Below are positions 24,691 through 37,974 of a stretch of DNA of 64,000 nucleotides, piece by piece. Where the stretch lies: the NCBI RefSeq assembly GCF_036370855.1, contig NC_088098.1:35591981-35655980 (forward strand), in the 5' to 3' direction. The notes below the pieces were generated by a model. The model saw nothing but the letters and a program-made list of their open reading frames with translations. It made no database searches and had not been told where the DNA came from. Source of the stretch: Dromaius novaehollandiae. Lineage: Eukaryota; Chordata; Aves; Casuariiformes; Dromaiidae. Position numbers and translations under genes: made by a program. Positions within the stretch are counted from its first letter, which is position 1. Each line of letters opens with the position of its first letter.

Positions 24691-26277
24691 ATTATGATAC
24701 GAGATGAGGAGTATTCATTGTGGTTCAAGCATACTCTTACAAGCCATCTGAAAAAAAATCATATCATGTGGTTATGGGGTCAGTACAACTCCTCTCTGGC
24801 ATTCTTTTAAAGTAACCACTGAGGTTACCACTGAATTCTTCAGAGTCACATAGAAATTTAAATGTTCTCCTTACAGCTGTCCTTCTGTGAAACATCAATT
24901 GCTTTCTTTTCATAGTCTAAAATGGATTTACGCCTCTTTCTCCTTCTTTACCTCCGGCTTCAAACTTGACTCAAGGAAAGTGAGGCTCCAACAACTGATA
25001 CAATGATGCATCATGTTAAGTCTTAGCCCCTGTAAACTCTTCCATGGTTGTCTATGACCTGCAAGAGCAGAGTGTTTAGTATTCAGGACACTGCTCTGTG
25101 CTTGGCAATAACTGATGTTCCCCACCTGTACATTCATTTGCACTAATGTAATGTATGTAGAATACAATATCAGAAAGACATGGATGGAAATTAGCCCAGT
25201 GGAAGGAGACAGAGAGACAGGATGGTCTCCAAGTGTATACAGACCCCTGCAACAATGCTCTTTCTGGGGCATAGTTGAGGAAAATATTATTGTAGAGGAA
25301 TTGAACCCTGTTTGGCAGACATTATGGGAAAAGAGCTCACTGCAAAGTGTCTTTTGAAGGAATCAAAGTAATTTTAGGTTTTAGCACGTGAATGTAGGGT
25401 AGACAGGAGGCTCATCAGGGAAAGAAGAGCTCAGGAGTCCAGAGGAAAAAAGTAAGAAGATCAGGAAGAGGATGGGTATGGGCTCAGTTCATGGAGATTA
25501 CAGTGGAGGATGTCTGTAGCTCATTAGAAACAGATGAGAATCAAACTACCCCCCAGCGAGTGTAATTTGAGCTCTCCGTCACAGTCTGGGCTTGAAGAGG
25601 ACCTCTGTCTATGGAATAGGTCTAAGCTGCTACCACTGTTGCAAACAGGCAATTGTCATTTTGCAGTGACAACAACAAAATCTCACCAGCAATTGCAGCC
25701 CCCAAGGCCCCAAAAGCTACATGATAAAATTCCCTGGGAATAGAAGCATAAACAGACGGCACACATCTCACAACAGAGGCAGCACTGCATAGACATTATG
25801 GCTTACACATGTAAGCATGCTTAGGGTAGTCTCACTATGCAATGCTCATCTTGGTTTTAGCTTGGAAAATTAAAACCTGATTAAGTAATGACTTGATTGC
25901 TGGAGGTGTCATTGCAGAGGTGAGATGATAATGCTATTCAGTGCTATTCCATGATGCTTCAAAGCACTGTAAAAGATACAAAGTCCTCACACTAGGAATT
26001 TGAAGCAGACTCACAGATGTGCAACACAGTGAACAGCAATGCAACCCTATCAGTGATGTGGAGATATGCAGGTTGCTTTGCAAAGCAAACACAGTAAAGC
26101 GGCATGTTGTAGTAGGTAGGCCAAATTTAGATTTATACATCTATGAAAACCCAGAAGATTTTGTAAGGTGGGAGATGTGCTGAGGCACATCTGCTGGCCA
26201 TGAGCCCATGGAGTCAAGTGGGCAGAATATGTAATTCCAGAAGCTGAAAGCTGAAGTCAGCAACACTGTCCTCTTTT

Positions 26278-26319
26278 GCAGAGAACTGTTTATCCATTGC
26301 AGAGAACTGTTTATCCATA
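26278..26319 (+). repeat. 21-bp tandem duplication
   Basis: Two adjacent copies of GCAGAGAACTGTTTATCCAT plus one base; the last base differs (T or A). Confidence 0.9.
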
Positions 26320-26594
26320 GCAACTGTGCCAGGTTGAACTGCCTTGTTATGCCTATCCGACATGCATCATTCAGCTGCAACAGTTTGTACCTCTCTGATG
26401 ACCTCACATCGGTCTCCCATTACTGAACAGAAATGTTTTGCAAAGCTTTTAACAGGAGGTTGAAATATCAGAAAGAAGGGGTTTCTCCACCTCAGCTTTT
26501 GTAGATGCTGATTAAGAGCAAATTCACAGCTTGGTGGGGGGGACATATGGTGCATTTCATCACTAGATGCCCTCACCTTTCAGAGGAGGCCACT

Positions 26595-26690
26595 GCCAGA
26601 CATCCAGTTTTGCAGATGAGAAAATGGAAGCACAGAGCAATGGCATGATTCTTGATCATTCAGCATCTAGGAAAGACAAATCTAGGAACA
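26595..26690 (-). mobile_element. MIR-like SINE (antisense)
   Basis: The plus strand CCAGTTTTGCAGATGAGAAA followed by ATGGAAGCACAGAGCAA corresponds to the reverse complement of the MIR core (...CTCTGTGCCTCAGTTTCCTCATCTGTAAAATG...). The copy is old and diverged. It overlaps the start of the window's longest plus-strand open frame. Confidence 0.6.
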
Positions 26691-27594
26691 CAAACAAGGC
26701 GTCTATTGACACATGCCATCACCCTTTTACAAATCATCCTGAGACTAGGCAAGAGCTGGCAGCAGGTGACCAGAACATGAGGGTCCTAGTGTCTCATGGA
26801 TCCTGCATCCCTCCCAGCTCTGTTGAGCTTCCCATTCCCCAAAAAAGTGATGAGACAGATCATTGTCTAGTATATGTCTTGTTGCCTAGGGAATTCAAAC
26901 AGTCAAGTTGTGAGGAACACTCAAGTTCAGGTAGTTCTTCTAAGCTACCTTTCGTGCTCATTCAGTATGTTTACAAACAAAATAGGGTGTATCCTGCAAA
27001 TGTCTCCCCATTACTAGACAAAGCCAAGAGCCTAAAAGCATCCAATTCTCCATGCATGTTCCTTAGTACGTATCAGTTGAGTGCATATTGGACAGGACTC
27101 GGACCAGCAATACAAGCTCTTTGCCTGAGCACTAGTCTTAATCCAGCTAAAAGGGATGTCAAAATACAATTCAAGTCTTGTGCCATGTATCATCCGAGGG
27201 GTCCTTGTACGTAGCTCAACTGCCACAGCTAGGTTGTCATCTGTTCCAAGAGCAGTAGGAAATGAAACCAAGGCATTTTTTCAGTGTGCTGCCTGGAAGT
27301 CATCTGACTGTTCATGCAAAGCAGAGGTTTCACACTTTTTTGATCAGGCAACACCTTACACCAATTACCCAATGATGTCCTTGCAAAGTCATGTCAGGTT
27401 TCATTGTGACCACTGATTAAAGGTTTTTCCCTTTCATTTTTTGTTTTATGAGAATTCTTCAGGGTGCTGGCCAGGTGGTTAGCAGGGACTGTACTTAACA
27501 GTCGGGGTGATCTCTTCCAAACTTTCATTTCTGTGAAGCGTGGTGGCTCTCTTCACAAAGGAAAGAAGCCTGAAGTTGGAACAACCTCTCTGAG

Positions 27595-27775
27595 CTCTTA
27601 TACTGACCTTGCATGACGCTTCACCTCTTTGTTTCACTTTCCTATAAAGCAGATGTAGTAATTCCTTCTGTTCCTCCTTCACAATGCTGAGGGGATTAAG
27701 GAGTTTAAGAGGTTAAAGTTTGCTTAGCACATTGTAGCAGTGCTACATAATTGGTGAATATTATTATTCACATTA
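27595..27775 (+). mobile_element. MIR-like SINE (sense)
   Basis: TGACCTTGCATGACGCTTCA, then CTCTTTGTTTCACTTTCCTA, then GGGGATTAAGGAGTTTAAG, then TTAGCACATTG...GGTGAATATTATTATT follow the MIR core and 3' tail in order. Confidence 0.65.
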
Positions 27776-29952
27776 CGGCTATTTGCAAAGTAGATGTCTG
27801 GATAAGCAGACTTCACGACTTTGTAACTGACCCAGATCAGCACACAACATGATGAACACTTTTCCCTGCTAAAAAGAAAAGACCACCTAGATACGGATAT
27901 GTTTCATCAGTACTACACATAGTAAAAGGTGGAGCTGTCTACCCCTTGGGACCATTAGGTGTCTATGATTTAAAGGATGTTTCCAATAGCTGATGATCAC
28001 TAGCCTGAATTTCTTTAGGGATGATGTTATCAAGAAAATAGCTATTTTGATTTATAAAAAAATAAAACTGAGTTACAAAATGTGTTCTCTTTCTGAGGCA
28101 GACAGGTGGAGTTTTGGGGGAATTCTACAAATATTTTTTTCCACTTGATATGCTGATCCCTTGAAACAGAAACTTTTCATGGGAGAGAATTGATTTCATC
28201 AGTCTTTCTTTTTATTATTTTGGGGAGTGGGAGAAGTTCTGAAAATCTCAAAAATGATCTGTTTTCACGTTTTCTAAACAAAATGTTACATTCTGCCCAT
28301 TCCAAGCACATTTTAGAAATGTTATTTGAGAGAATTGGAAACCCAATTTGTACCAACCTGAAATATGGCACAAGGAAGACCTTTGGTTTCTATTACACAC
28401 TGTTGTTTGTACGCAATCAGGAATGAGAAAACATACAGATTCCTCTTTCCATTCACAAAATTCCATTTGACTGGTCTTTCAAAGAATGGGAAGAAAGTGG
28501 AAGTTAGCACCTGGTGGTGGCTGGTAGACACCGAGGCAGATAGATGTCTGAAGAGATAATTAGCTAATGGATACAACTTGAAGTGATTAGCGTGTAAGTT
28601 CAAAATTATTAAAAACATGGTACTCTGACCGACACAAAGCGTATTTTTCATACTTCTTGAGAATTTCAATTTGGTAAGCCTGTGTGGGATAGAAAAAAGT
28701 TTATGGGATGGGAAAACCTTTCCACACAAAACACTAATAATTACTTTCTGAATTAGTAAGAGGAAACAACTGCCCCTTCAATGTCTGAGTACTCACCCAC
28801 CACATATGAAAAACAAGTTCAATCCTTTGCCTTGCCTGGCCATGTTCAAACTGAAGACCTGAACACGCAGCCTCTTCTCCCAAGTCAATGTTCCTGCCAT
28901 CTGTGAGTAACTGTTCTGGGTTCGTCTTCCTCATACACTGCTGTGGGGCTTTTGACCACTTCCAAATACATCACTGTCAGTTCTGTATTGTCTAGAGACA
29001 CCAGTAATAGCATAATGCGCCTATTCAAGACTCGAGTAAAAATGATTTCGTGGAGTGTGTGGAGATGACAATAAAATATTTCTCTCTGGAGGGCTGTCAC
29101 CATTAGCAGCAGTTAATTGCCTCATTTATAAAAATAAACATAATATTGTCATCCTCTCCTTTCTTTGAAAGACCCTTCCACTAATGCATGTGAGGAATTC
29201 AGAGAATGGAAAGAGAGATCTGTAACATACATTTTCTAACTGCCGATTGTGCATGGACAGGAATATGTGATGGAGACCAAAGGGTCTGCTTTGTACATTG
29301 AGCCATATTTCAGGTTGGTAAAATTGTTCTTTCAGCTCTCCAAAAAACACAGTCTGGATATGTGAATCATAAAGAGACTACGAGTGACCAGTGTGAGCTA
29401 GCCATGAGAAAGGCAGATGTAAACCTAAAACGTGATTTTTCCTTGTAGTAAAGTAAGAAAAACAATGATGGCGTTGTAAAAGATGGTGATGGAGAAACAT
29501 GGTTTGAATTCTTACTCCAGACTTCTATCATTTGGAGTATTTTGACATATCTCACTCCTGATTAACATGGAAGAAAATCCCAAATATTATTCAATTTTAT
29601 TTAAAGATGATGTCAATGGAAAAGCAGCACAATTGTTGGCATAGCAGCAGCCCAAAGCAAGGCTGGCATTGCATAAAATACCTTCTGTGCTATAACCACA
29701 GAATTTCTACACTTTTTTCCACATAAAACCTTTCATTTTCACCAGTTCTTCATTCTTCACTCTTCCAAGAAGAATAAAACACTTACTCTTGAAAGTTTTC
29801 TGTTTCCAGCGCCATAATATCCTTCGGAAGTACTGACGGTCTGAACATTATATCATGATTGTGCAGTATTTGTTTCCTTTTCAGAGTCTCAGCTTCTTCC
29901 ATTATGTGATTTCATGGACTTTGGGGTTTATTTTAGAGTTTGGGGCTTGGTA

Positions 29953-29968
29953 TTTTTTTTTTTTTTTT
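29953..29968 (+). repeat. Poly-T tract
   Basis: Sixteen T. No SINE or processed copy is recognisable on either side. Confidence 0.85.
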
Positions 29969-32900
29969 GTAATCACTTTCTAATCATTGTGATCACAGGG
30001 AAAAGATTGAAAACAAGAGGCAAATAAAGCCAATAAGGCAAATGCAACAAATAAATTACTATTTAAACATAAGTATTTTGAAGATCTTCCTAAAGACTTT
30101 TGAATACTTCCAGCCAGGCTCTGTAGGCAGTAATGGCGGCTACAACAGTAATATTTTTGGTTTTTAATGTGATCCATACAATGCTATCATGCTAGCAGTA
30201 CAATTTACTGACTTCAGATAAGAGACTGTGCCTTGGGGGATGTAAAGTCTTCAACGAAAGAAAGATATATCTTATAAATATATTTCTCCTCTAAAAGATC
30301 TTCCAAGGTTTTCTGGTTCATCCCTAAGAACCCTGCTCTGAATAAGATAGCCCTCTAGTGTTTCCACGAGTATTTCTACAAATTTTTCCATTAGTTTTAA
30401 GGTAACACTTCAGTCAATCTTAGGAGAACTAATTCATGAAGAACCTAATTCCCTGTAATTTGGCCTGGCTGTACTCTCTGGTTCTGACTGTCAGCTATCT
30501 CCTCTGAATATATATGCATATGTCTATCATCTTTGATGATAGACATTAATAGAAAAGCCTTCTCATAAAAATATGCATCTAGATGTGTATATACATGTGC
30601 ATACGTGTGTGCATGTAACTCTATGTGAATACCAACATGCATTACTTTTATGCTTCTTCCTACGTCTGTAAGAAGCAAAACCCCACAGAGAGAAGAGTGG
30701 GCCAACCAGGAGCGGCAACACGGTTAGAAAGGAAATGACCACAATATCAGCCCCTGTCAAAATATGAGTCTAGGTTCCCCCAGGATCTCAAGGCATCTTT
30801 CCCTGATTCCCAGTAAATGAAAGCATGCTTTCCACTACATGCGATTTCTCCCCCCAGAGACATCTCTTGTATTTTCACAGCCTACTATTCAGTTTCATTT
30901 TCATAGGACCACATCCAGTTTCAAAAGAAGCCAGAAAGCCATCTGAACTTCTGCGTCCAAGCTTAAGGACACCACCTTGCTGTGCCTCGGCAAAAGGACC
31001 GTGTTGATTTTAGAGAGAGAGAACCAGAGGATGCAAATCTTTAATCATCTGTCAGTCAGTTATTGTGTGCGCTGGGTGAAACCAATTAGGGGTGTCCATT
31101 GACCTTGTCAACGGGTGGCTTACAAAGCCTCCCAAAACAGCAGGCACTCTTCTGAAAGTTCATTGCAGATTGATGAGGGAGCGATGATTTCCAGTGCTAT
31201 CCATCTCATATTTTCCATGCATTCTCGATATTATCTCCAAATGGCGATTTTTTTCAGACTTTCCACCCGTCAGTGAGGCAGCCCCATTCATCTTCCTATT
31301 GTTACGTGTTTACTGCTTGTCTCCATGTGTTGGCTTTTGTGATTCATTCCTTCTTTGTATGTTGATTTTGTCTGTTGCTGGCTTTTATTTGCGGGAGAAT
31401 TTTTTAGTTTAATTTTTAGCAAAAAAAACAGGTTCTCATTGAACAGTTACATTTTTTTCACAGTTTAAGTATCTTCATCACACAGATGTGTTTCTTGCTG
31501 AAAATTAATATGCATATTTAAATTTGGACTAAAATACTAGTGAAAACAATCCTGTAATACCTTTGTTTCTTATTGCATTTTCTAAGTGGGAATGCAAGCA
31601 TTTTGGGCTAAGATCTGATCATTTTCACATGTTAGCCACTGCACAGCTTATAACAATTAAATAAGATGTATATACATGTAAGCGTAAGTGTGTAGGTGCG
31701 GGCATATGGTGGAGGTGAACTCAACGATCTATTGCAAGCATCAGTAAGAAAATATCCATGAAATATTTGGAAACAGCCTACGGACTGGACATTTCTAGTC
31801 ATAACCAGTCCACAGGAGGTTTTCTAGCAGAAATCTTCTGTGTGATGCAATCCTTTCTTCTGAAATGTTCCAGGAGACTGTTTGGTGGGGATTCCCCTTG
31901 CCTGCCATACTCTTTAGTGCCATTCATAATTGTGTGACTAAGCAAACCAGTCATCTTTACTCACAGAAAAAAAGTAAACCAGTATGCAGATTTGGTCCTA
32001 CCTGTTTCAGTCCTGCCTCCAGAACACTTGTGAGCACACAAGAAAAGCAGTCGTACAAGCAATCCATTCACAGGTGACATTTTACTTAAAACTGAGAACA
32101 GTTTGGCTGCAAAAATTTTCCAGTTAGATTCAGAATTTAATGCTGAAAGAAATATGCAAGACCTTTGCTCTTTAGAAGCTAGAAAATAAACTAAAGAAAG
32201 CTTCACACCCCAGGTGCATTTCCTCTTCATCTCCACAGGAAATAAGACCGCCTATAGAAAAGCTACTCTGGGTCGTGTGTAGATGCACTTTATTTTAAAG
32301 TCACACGTCTTATTTTTTTCAAAGGCCTAAACTAGCAAATACACAGTGCTCTGAAGGGACACCGAGTCAGATTGCTTTAGGAGATGTGAAGATTTCATTA
32401 GCAAATGAGCTAATAATAAATATTTATAAAGCTAAAGAAATGGGAAAAGTAATAGTCAGTTGTTTTTTTGAAGATGTTATTGAGTGTCTGCCCCAATCTA
32501 AAACAAAGCAAGATTCTGAAAGGGGAATAAAACAAACAGAGATAGGAGAAAAAAATACAATCCCAGGTAGCATGTTTTAAAATAATCAAAAGGCAAGTAA
32601 TGTGGCAGACTGGGTTGCCAACCTTCTTCCTAAAGAAATGAAACTTGGACAATTTCTCTAACTCTCTATTGATTCCTTCCCCATCGTTAACTTTTGAATG
32701 CATTCAATAATTTGGTCCAAATTTGGAAAGGAATCATAAGTCTCACCACTAATTTAGCCCTTTCAGCTTTCATTAAAATTGACAGCTTAGCAGCAGCACG
32801 TTTGTTCTACTAATCAGGGGCCACATGTGGATATTTTAAAGTGTTTGTATGAGTTACATATTATAAGGAGTTAGATAGCTTTCCTTATGCAGATTTCTGT

Positions 32901-34389
32901 GTAAACACTAATGCTCATGCTTTACTTTTTGCCTGAGTAATTATGTGAACCTCTGTGGAACTGCTCACAAGAGCAAAATTAAGCATCAAACTTTGCAGGA
33001 TCAGATCACGGTTTCCAGAAGTGCTGATCTTTGTCAGATCATTTAAAACCACTCTCATGATCATCCCCAATCACCACACTTCAGGTTGCACTGGGAGACA
33101 GTCTTGGACCCTGCAAAGTGGATTCCTTTTGGATAAAATTAAACTGGAAGATGTATTCCAAAACTCACCTGGCAACTTGGAGAAACTAGCAGCTCCAGCT
33201 GCTAAAGGCCATTCAGTCCACCAGACTGGCCTAGAGCTAGTCCAAAGTAAACTCAAAAAAACCCACAGTGTGCAAGCTGGGCCATCAACTGCAACTGTTT
33301 GACTTACAGAACAGCTCCTACTGTACTGTTCCTCTTGCTAATGCAGACTTAGCATATCTTGCACTATTTCTGGTGTTGTTTTTGAAATGTTTTGCCCTGA
33401 AGTTGAATGTTCCAATGAACAGAAAACAGGGAATTAAATAAAATATGTCTTATACTAGATCTTTAACCAGAGTAATCAGACACAAGTACACAGACAGGGG
33501 TACAGAAATTCATGGGAGAAGTGATTGCATATTTAAAAATAGTTACTTTAGTCATGAATCTTCTCTTACCTGGGCACACACAGAAACCTATTAAAACACT
33601 TTTATAATCCCTATCATTTCATCTTGAACTACACTCAAGAGAGGCCGTGGTGGGATGCATCTGTTCCTCCTTTGCTTCCAGGGAAGTTGGAATGTGTTTT
33701 AAAAGGGTCAGTGATAATGACATATAAATCATCTGAGTAAGGAATGGATTCACATGGGTTTTCTAATCCTCTTGAATCACAAGGCTCTGCTTTGTTGGGA
33801 TTCACATGTTTATGTAGTCGGTAGGTCTTTGTGCAAGTCAGACATGCTGTAAGAATAATGAAAACAAAATAGTAAAGTAGCAGCCATGCCTGGAACACAA
33901 ATGACGAAGTTTAGGAAAAGCAGAAGTAAAAACAGAGATGGTGGAGAGATTTTGTGTGCTATTGAAAGAATGAATAGTCAAAACATCAAAATAAGTATCA
34001 TGATAAAACAGAATGGGGTTGTGTGAAATACCATAGCAAAACCAGTCCTCTGGAGTTGTCTTAGGAGTCTGCTATTCGAACGCCTTGTTGGATGAAGATA
34101 AAATACAATAAAATAATAATATGATTGCAAAGGTAAATAGTAATGGGAAATGTATCATTATGGGAGATGTTATTTCTGTGATTAAAGACTAAATAACAAC
34201 ATGTGTTATAACTTTACAGGTAAGATAAGTCTGTAGCGAAGGCTTTTTATTTCAAAAAGAAACACTTTAAGTTAAGCAAACTAATCACTGGGTCTGAAAA
34301 TTTAGGAAAGTGAATGTGAAGCAGGGTTGGAGTTACTGCAAGTCAAAAGTGCAAAATTCTTCAGCATTTGCATTTAAGTAAAAAAGAAA

Positions 34390-35036
34390 AATGTAACCGT
34401 CTGGGATATAGCTCTGCTGAAAAGGACCTGAGGGTCCTGGCGGACAGCTGAATATGAGTGGGCATTGCATCCTTGCAGCAATGGAGGCAAACTGTCCTGG
34501 GCTGTATCAGCAAGAGTACAGCAGATCACAGGATGTAATCACTCCCACTTTGCTCAGCACTTGTCAGGCCAAACCTGGTATAGTGCACCCACTTTTGGTG
34601 TCCCCCCCAGACACTGAAGAATGGGAGAGGATCCAGCAGAGGGCCAGCAAGGTAATTATGGGGTTGGAGAGCTTGACATACGGAGAAAAGTTAAGAAACT
34701 GCTTTTGCCCAGCCTAGAGATGAGAAGACTCATAGTCTTCCACTACCTGTAAGGTACTTACAGAGAAGATGGAGGAACTCTCTTCTCACAGATGCATGGT
34801 TACAGGACAAGAGGCAACAGGCACAGGTTGCTTCAGGAGGATCTTCACCATGAGAACAATGAAATATCAGAAAAGGTCACCTAAAGAAGTGGTGGAATCT
34901 CCCTTGCTGGAAATAATCAGGACTCAGCTTGGCAGGGCTCCGGATAACCTAACCTGAGGCTTTGCTTTCAGCAGAGGGTTGGACCAGATATCTCCATAGT
35001 TCCCCTCCAACTTCAGCTTTTCTATGATTCCATGCT
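34390..35036 (+). mobile_element. CR1 LINE, 5'-truncated copy with 3' end
   Basis: The plus strand carries the C-terminal part of CR1 ORF2 in broken frames. RIQQRASKVIMGLESLTYGE matches the ERVQRRATKLVKGLEHKSYEE segment of CR1, and KEVVESPLLEI matches the REVVESPSLEVF segment. It finishes with the CR1 3' signature: GGTTGGACCAGATATCTCC, then TCCAACTTCAGC, then TCTATGATTCCATG. Typical 5' truncation; inactive. Confidence 0.85.
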
Positions 35037-35589
35037 GACGAGGGCAGCCAACCCAGATAGCCACCCCCTAAAGAACAGCAGGAAATAGGAGAGCCCTGAG
35101 GGACAGAAAGAAGGGCTGATCAGCAGTGATAACTGCATCTTGGATGTCAAAAAGTGGTGTGGGAAAAAGACCTTCACACTAAATTACTCCATGTAAAGAC
35201 AGGGGCAGAAAAGTAGCAAAACACACCATAATCATGTAAACACGATGAGCGTAAGGAAAGAAGTGAGGGTGGCACAGAGTAAGGTTAAGGCTGGGTTGGA
35301 AAGCTGTATATAGCATAGCCCGAAAATTATATAGATGCTTCATCTCAATGTTTAATACAGACAAGGATGTTAAGAAGCACTGGCAAAGGCAGTAGGTGAG
35401 CAAGATGACTTTGACAGCTGCTATGTAGAACAGGAAGCAACATCAGGATGGCTGATAGTGATAGCAATGGAAATGATCTCCTTTGAGGCAAAAGCAGAAG
35501 CAAAAAGGCAGAGTCAAAGCTTCTCCCATTGAGGAAGCAAACTGAACAACTGGACAAATAAAAGTGAAGCTGCAGTAGAAAGAAATTTT

Positions 35590-36460
35590 AATCAATCTGT
35601 CCAATGAGAGACAGCACCATCAGACTGGAGAACAGCAAATGTAATAGCTGTCATTAAGGAAGGGAGAGACAACAAGCTAGGCAGCTATAGACTTGTTAAC
35701 TGACAAGAGTGGTGTGCAAGGGTTTAGAACAAATTATAAAATAATCAACCATTAAAGATATGGAGGTGAAAGGATAAAATGCAGCCTGGGTTTATTGGAG
35801 ACAGGCTGAACTGAGAAGAACTTGATTTACTTGAGAATGGGATTAATAATGGTTGAGAATGGGATTAATAAAATAGGAGGAAATGTGATTGTCGGAAGTG
35901 CAAGGTCAGACATGTGGACTCCACTCATGAGAAGCTGGGAGCACGTCGCTTGGAAGATGAGAACAACTGAGGTGTGCTACTAGCTCTTCACAGGAAGTCT
36001 CTATCAAGGCAATGCATGATAGAAATAGAAATTGTGAAGGTAAACTGGGCGAGGTGTTTCCAGGAGAGGGAGGAAGGGAATAATGCCAATGTACAGTTGT
36101 GCGTTAACTCAGTGCCATAAAGATGAGTTCAATGTAGAAACAGTCCAGAGAAGGAGTACTGTGGTGAGCAAGGGAATTGAGCTTCTATTTTATAAAAGAA
36201 GTCTTGGAGAGTTTGGCTGGTTCAGCTTCAAAAACGAAAAGGCTGAGAGAAGACATAAATGTGGTCTAAACTACTTTAGAGTGGGAAAACAGCAAATTCA
36301 GTAAGAGTCATTTAAGCTAACAGAATAAACGACTACTAGAAAAAGGGGGTATAAACTGGCCATGAATGAATTTAAACCAAAAGTTAGAAGAGGGTTTCTG
36401 GCAATCAGAATGAGAGATTCTGGAACAGTCTTCCCATAAGAATAGGAAAGGATTCATAGA
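35590..36460 (+). mobile_element. Very old CR1/L3-like LINE fragments
   Basis: ANVIAVIKEGRDNKLGSYRL near 35640 resembles the CR1 segment TANVTPIFKKG...NYRPVS. Near 36190-36250 the sequence resembles the GLFSLEKRRLRG region of CR1. The copy is heavily mutated with a large gap between pieces, so family and boundaries are uncertain. A 22-bp tandem duplication lies inside. Confidence 0.5.
35831..35871 (+). repeat. 22-bp period tandem duplication
   Basis: TTGAGAATGGGATTAATAA occurs twice, separated by TGG. It is nearly unmutated inside an old LINE remnant, so the duplication is younger than the element. Confidence 0.9.
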
Positions 36461-37974
36461 TATAAAAACTTCTGGAGCATCTTGTCTGGCTTCTTCATAA
36501 CATCTCATTGCACCACAGAATTCAGCATCTGTATATCTGTTAATGTAAAATAAAGCTTGAAAGAAACAGATGGTTTCCATTTGCAGCCTTAAGTGATAAT
36601 TTATACTAGCTGATCTGGTAAGCTGCTGTCTTATTTCTAGTTCAAGGCAAACTGGATTTCCTGATTTTAGTAACAGCAAGTAGGTCTTTGTTGTGCTTTC
36701 TTCTGCCTGACTGAAGAATTCTGCCATTTCTTTTAGTGCAACTTTCCACATAAACTGCAATCTAGTTGTTTTTTCTTTCTCCCTTTCATAGGCTTAATGC
36801 AGTCTTTAATAGTCTTCAGTGTTTTGCTTTTACCAAAAGGCATATTTTCTTATAACTGTTCTTTAAATCCTTTGCAATATTTCACTATTTTAAAGAAATG
36901 AAAAGTTGAAGCAGACTCAGAAAATCAGTAGTGAAACCACACGCAGAATTTATAACTTTCTGCTTCCCCTCAGTAGTCATCATTAATGGATGAGTTCAGC
37001 ACTTGCATTCACTCTTTTTGCCATAGTACGATACTGACCGTTTGTAATCATTCTGAAGTCTTTTCACAGTCACCAAAACACCAGTCTTAGATTTCCAGAT
37101 CAGGGAATTATTCATTATTAGAATGTAGCCCCCCAGGATATCTGTGTGGACTCCAATCTTCCAGCTATAAAATCTCCCCCAAAGATTCATTTCTTTTTCC
37201 TCTATATAGAGGAATATGAACCATGATCCTGCTTTTGGTGGTCTAAAACCACCTTTTGTTTGTGGTGAACATGTTGATCAACTGAGAACAGCTTCTATCA
37301 GTGAGATATTCTCTTTATTCATCCTCTGGTATCAAGAGACCTCATCCATACCAATTTTGTATTTTCCTCCAAATCCCAGAGAAAAATAATTAAAGTTGTC
37401 AGAGTGGTAATCAATAACCATAGGTTTGCATGTGTTGGTATTTCCTCATGAGAAATCCAATGACGTGGTCAGTCATAAGTTTACAGGTATAGGAGTACAA
37501 AATCTATTGCTGGCCAGGAACTAGATAGCAAGACTAATTCTGGCAGAAGATGCCAACCTGTTGAAGCACCTCACCAGAAGGCGCCAATGGCTGCTGAAGC
37601 TTCCTTGAGAGAGTGAATTTAGGATGACAGTAAAATCTGTGGCGAGTTATCACATTACGATAGGTGATGCAGGGGCTTTTGGGAATATGAGCAGCACAAG
37701 TCCAGGTCACTGGGTCTCAGAAAGGCCAAGCTGCTGACTTGAATCACAGCCCCAGGTCCTAGGCTCTGGCCCCTCTGTCTAGCCATTTGCAACCCATGAT
37801 TACTGCGATTTTCTCCAAACTTGCAATGCCCATGACTTTGCTCAAGTAGAATGGGAAATTTTTCAAAAATCCCCAAATATTTCACAGGGTGGGAAACCCA
37901 CTTCTATTCCACCTCTAGCTGCAAATGAGCCCATAAATGACAAAAATAGTCTGAAACTGAGAAGTGGTGTGGTG
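36461..37974. other. Intergenic sequence, nothing recognised
   Basis: AT-rich unique-looking DNA. A 147-codon minus-strand frame (36317-36760) starts here and extends into the LINE remnant; no domain is seen. Confidence 0.6.

Larger units (their letters stand above)
24700..34389. other. IFNG upstream intergenic region
   Basis: About 10 kb with no recognisable exon. It holds two MIR-like SINEs and a 21-bp tandem duplication. The window's longest ATG-initiated frame (26567-27214, 215 codons) lies here, begins inside SINE-derived DNA and shows no domain. Mammalian IFNG enhancers lie upstream in this direction, but none can be named from this sequence. Confidence 0.6.

Noticed and set aside
26567-27214. 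Longest ATG-initiated frame in the window, 215 codons on the plus strand
   Set aside because: It begins within SINE-like DNA, has no recognisable domain, signal peptide or splice context, and one such frame is not surprising in 64 kb read in six frames.
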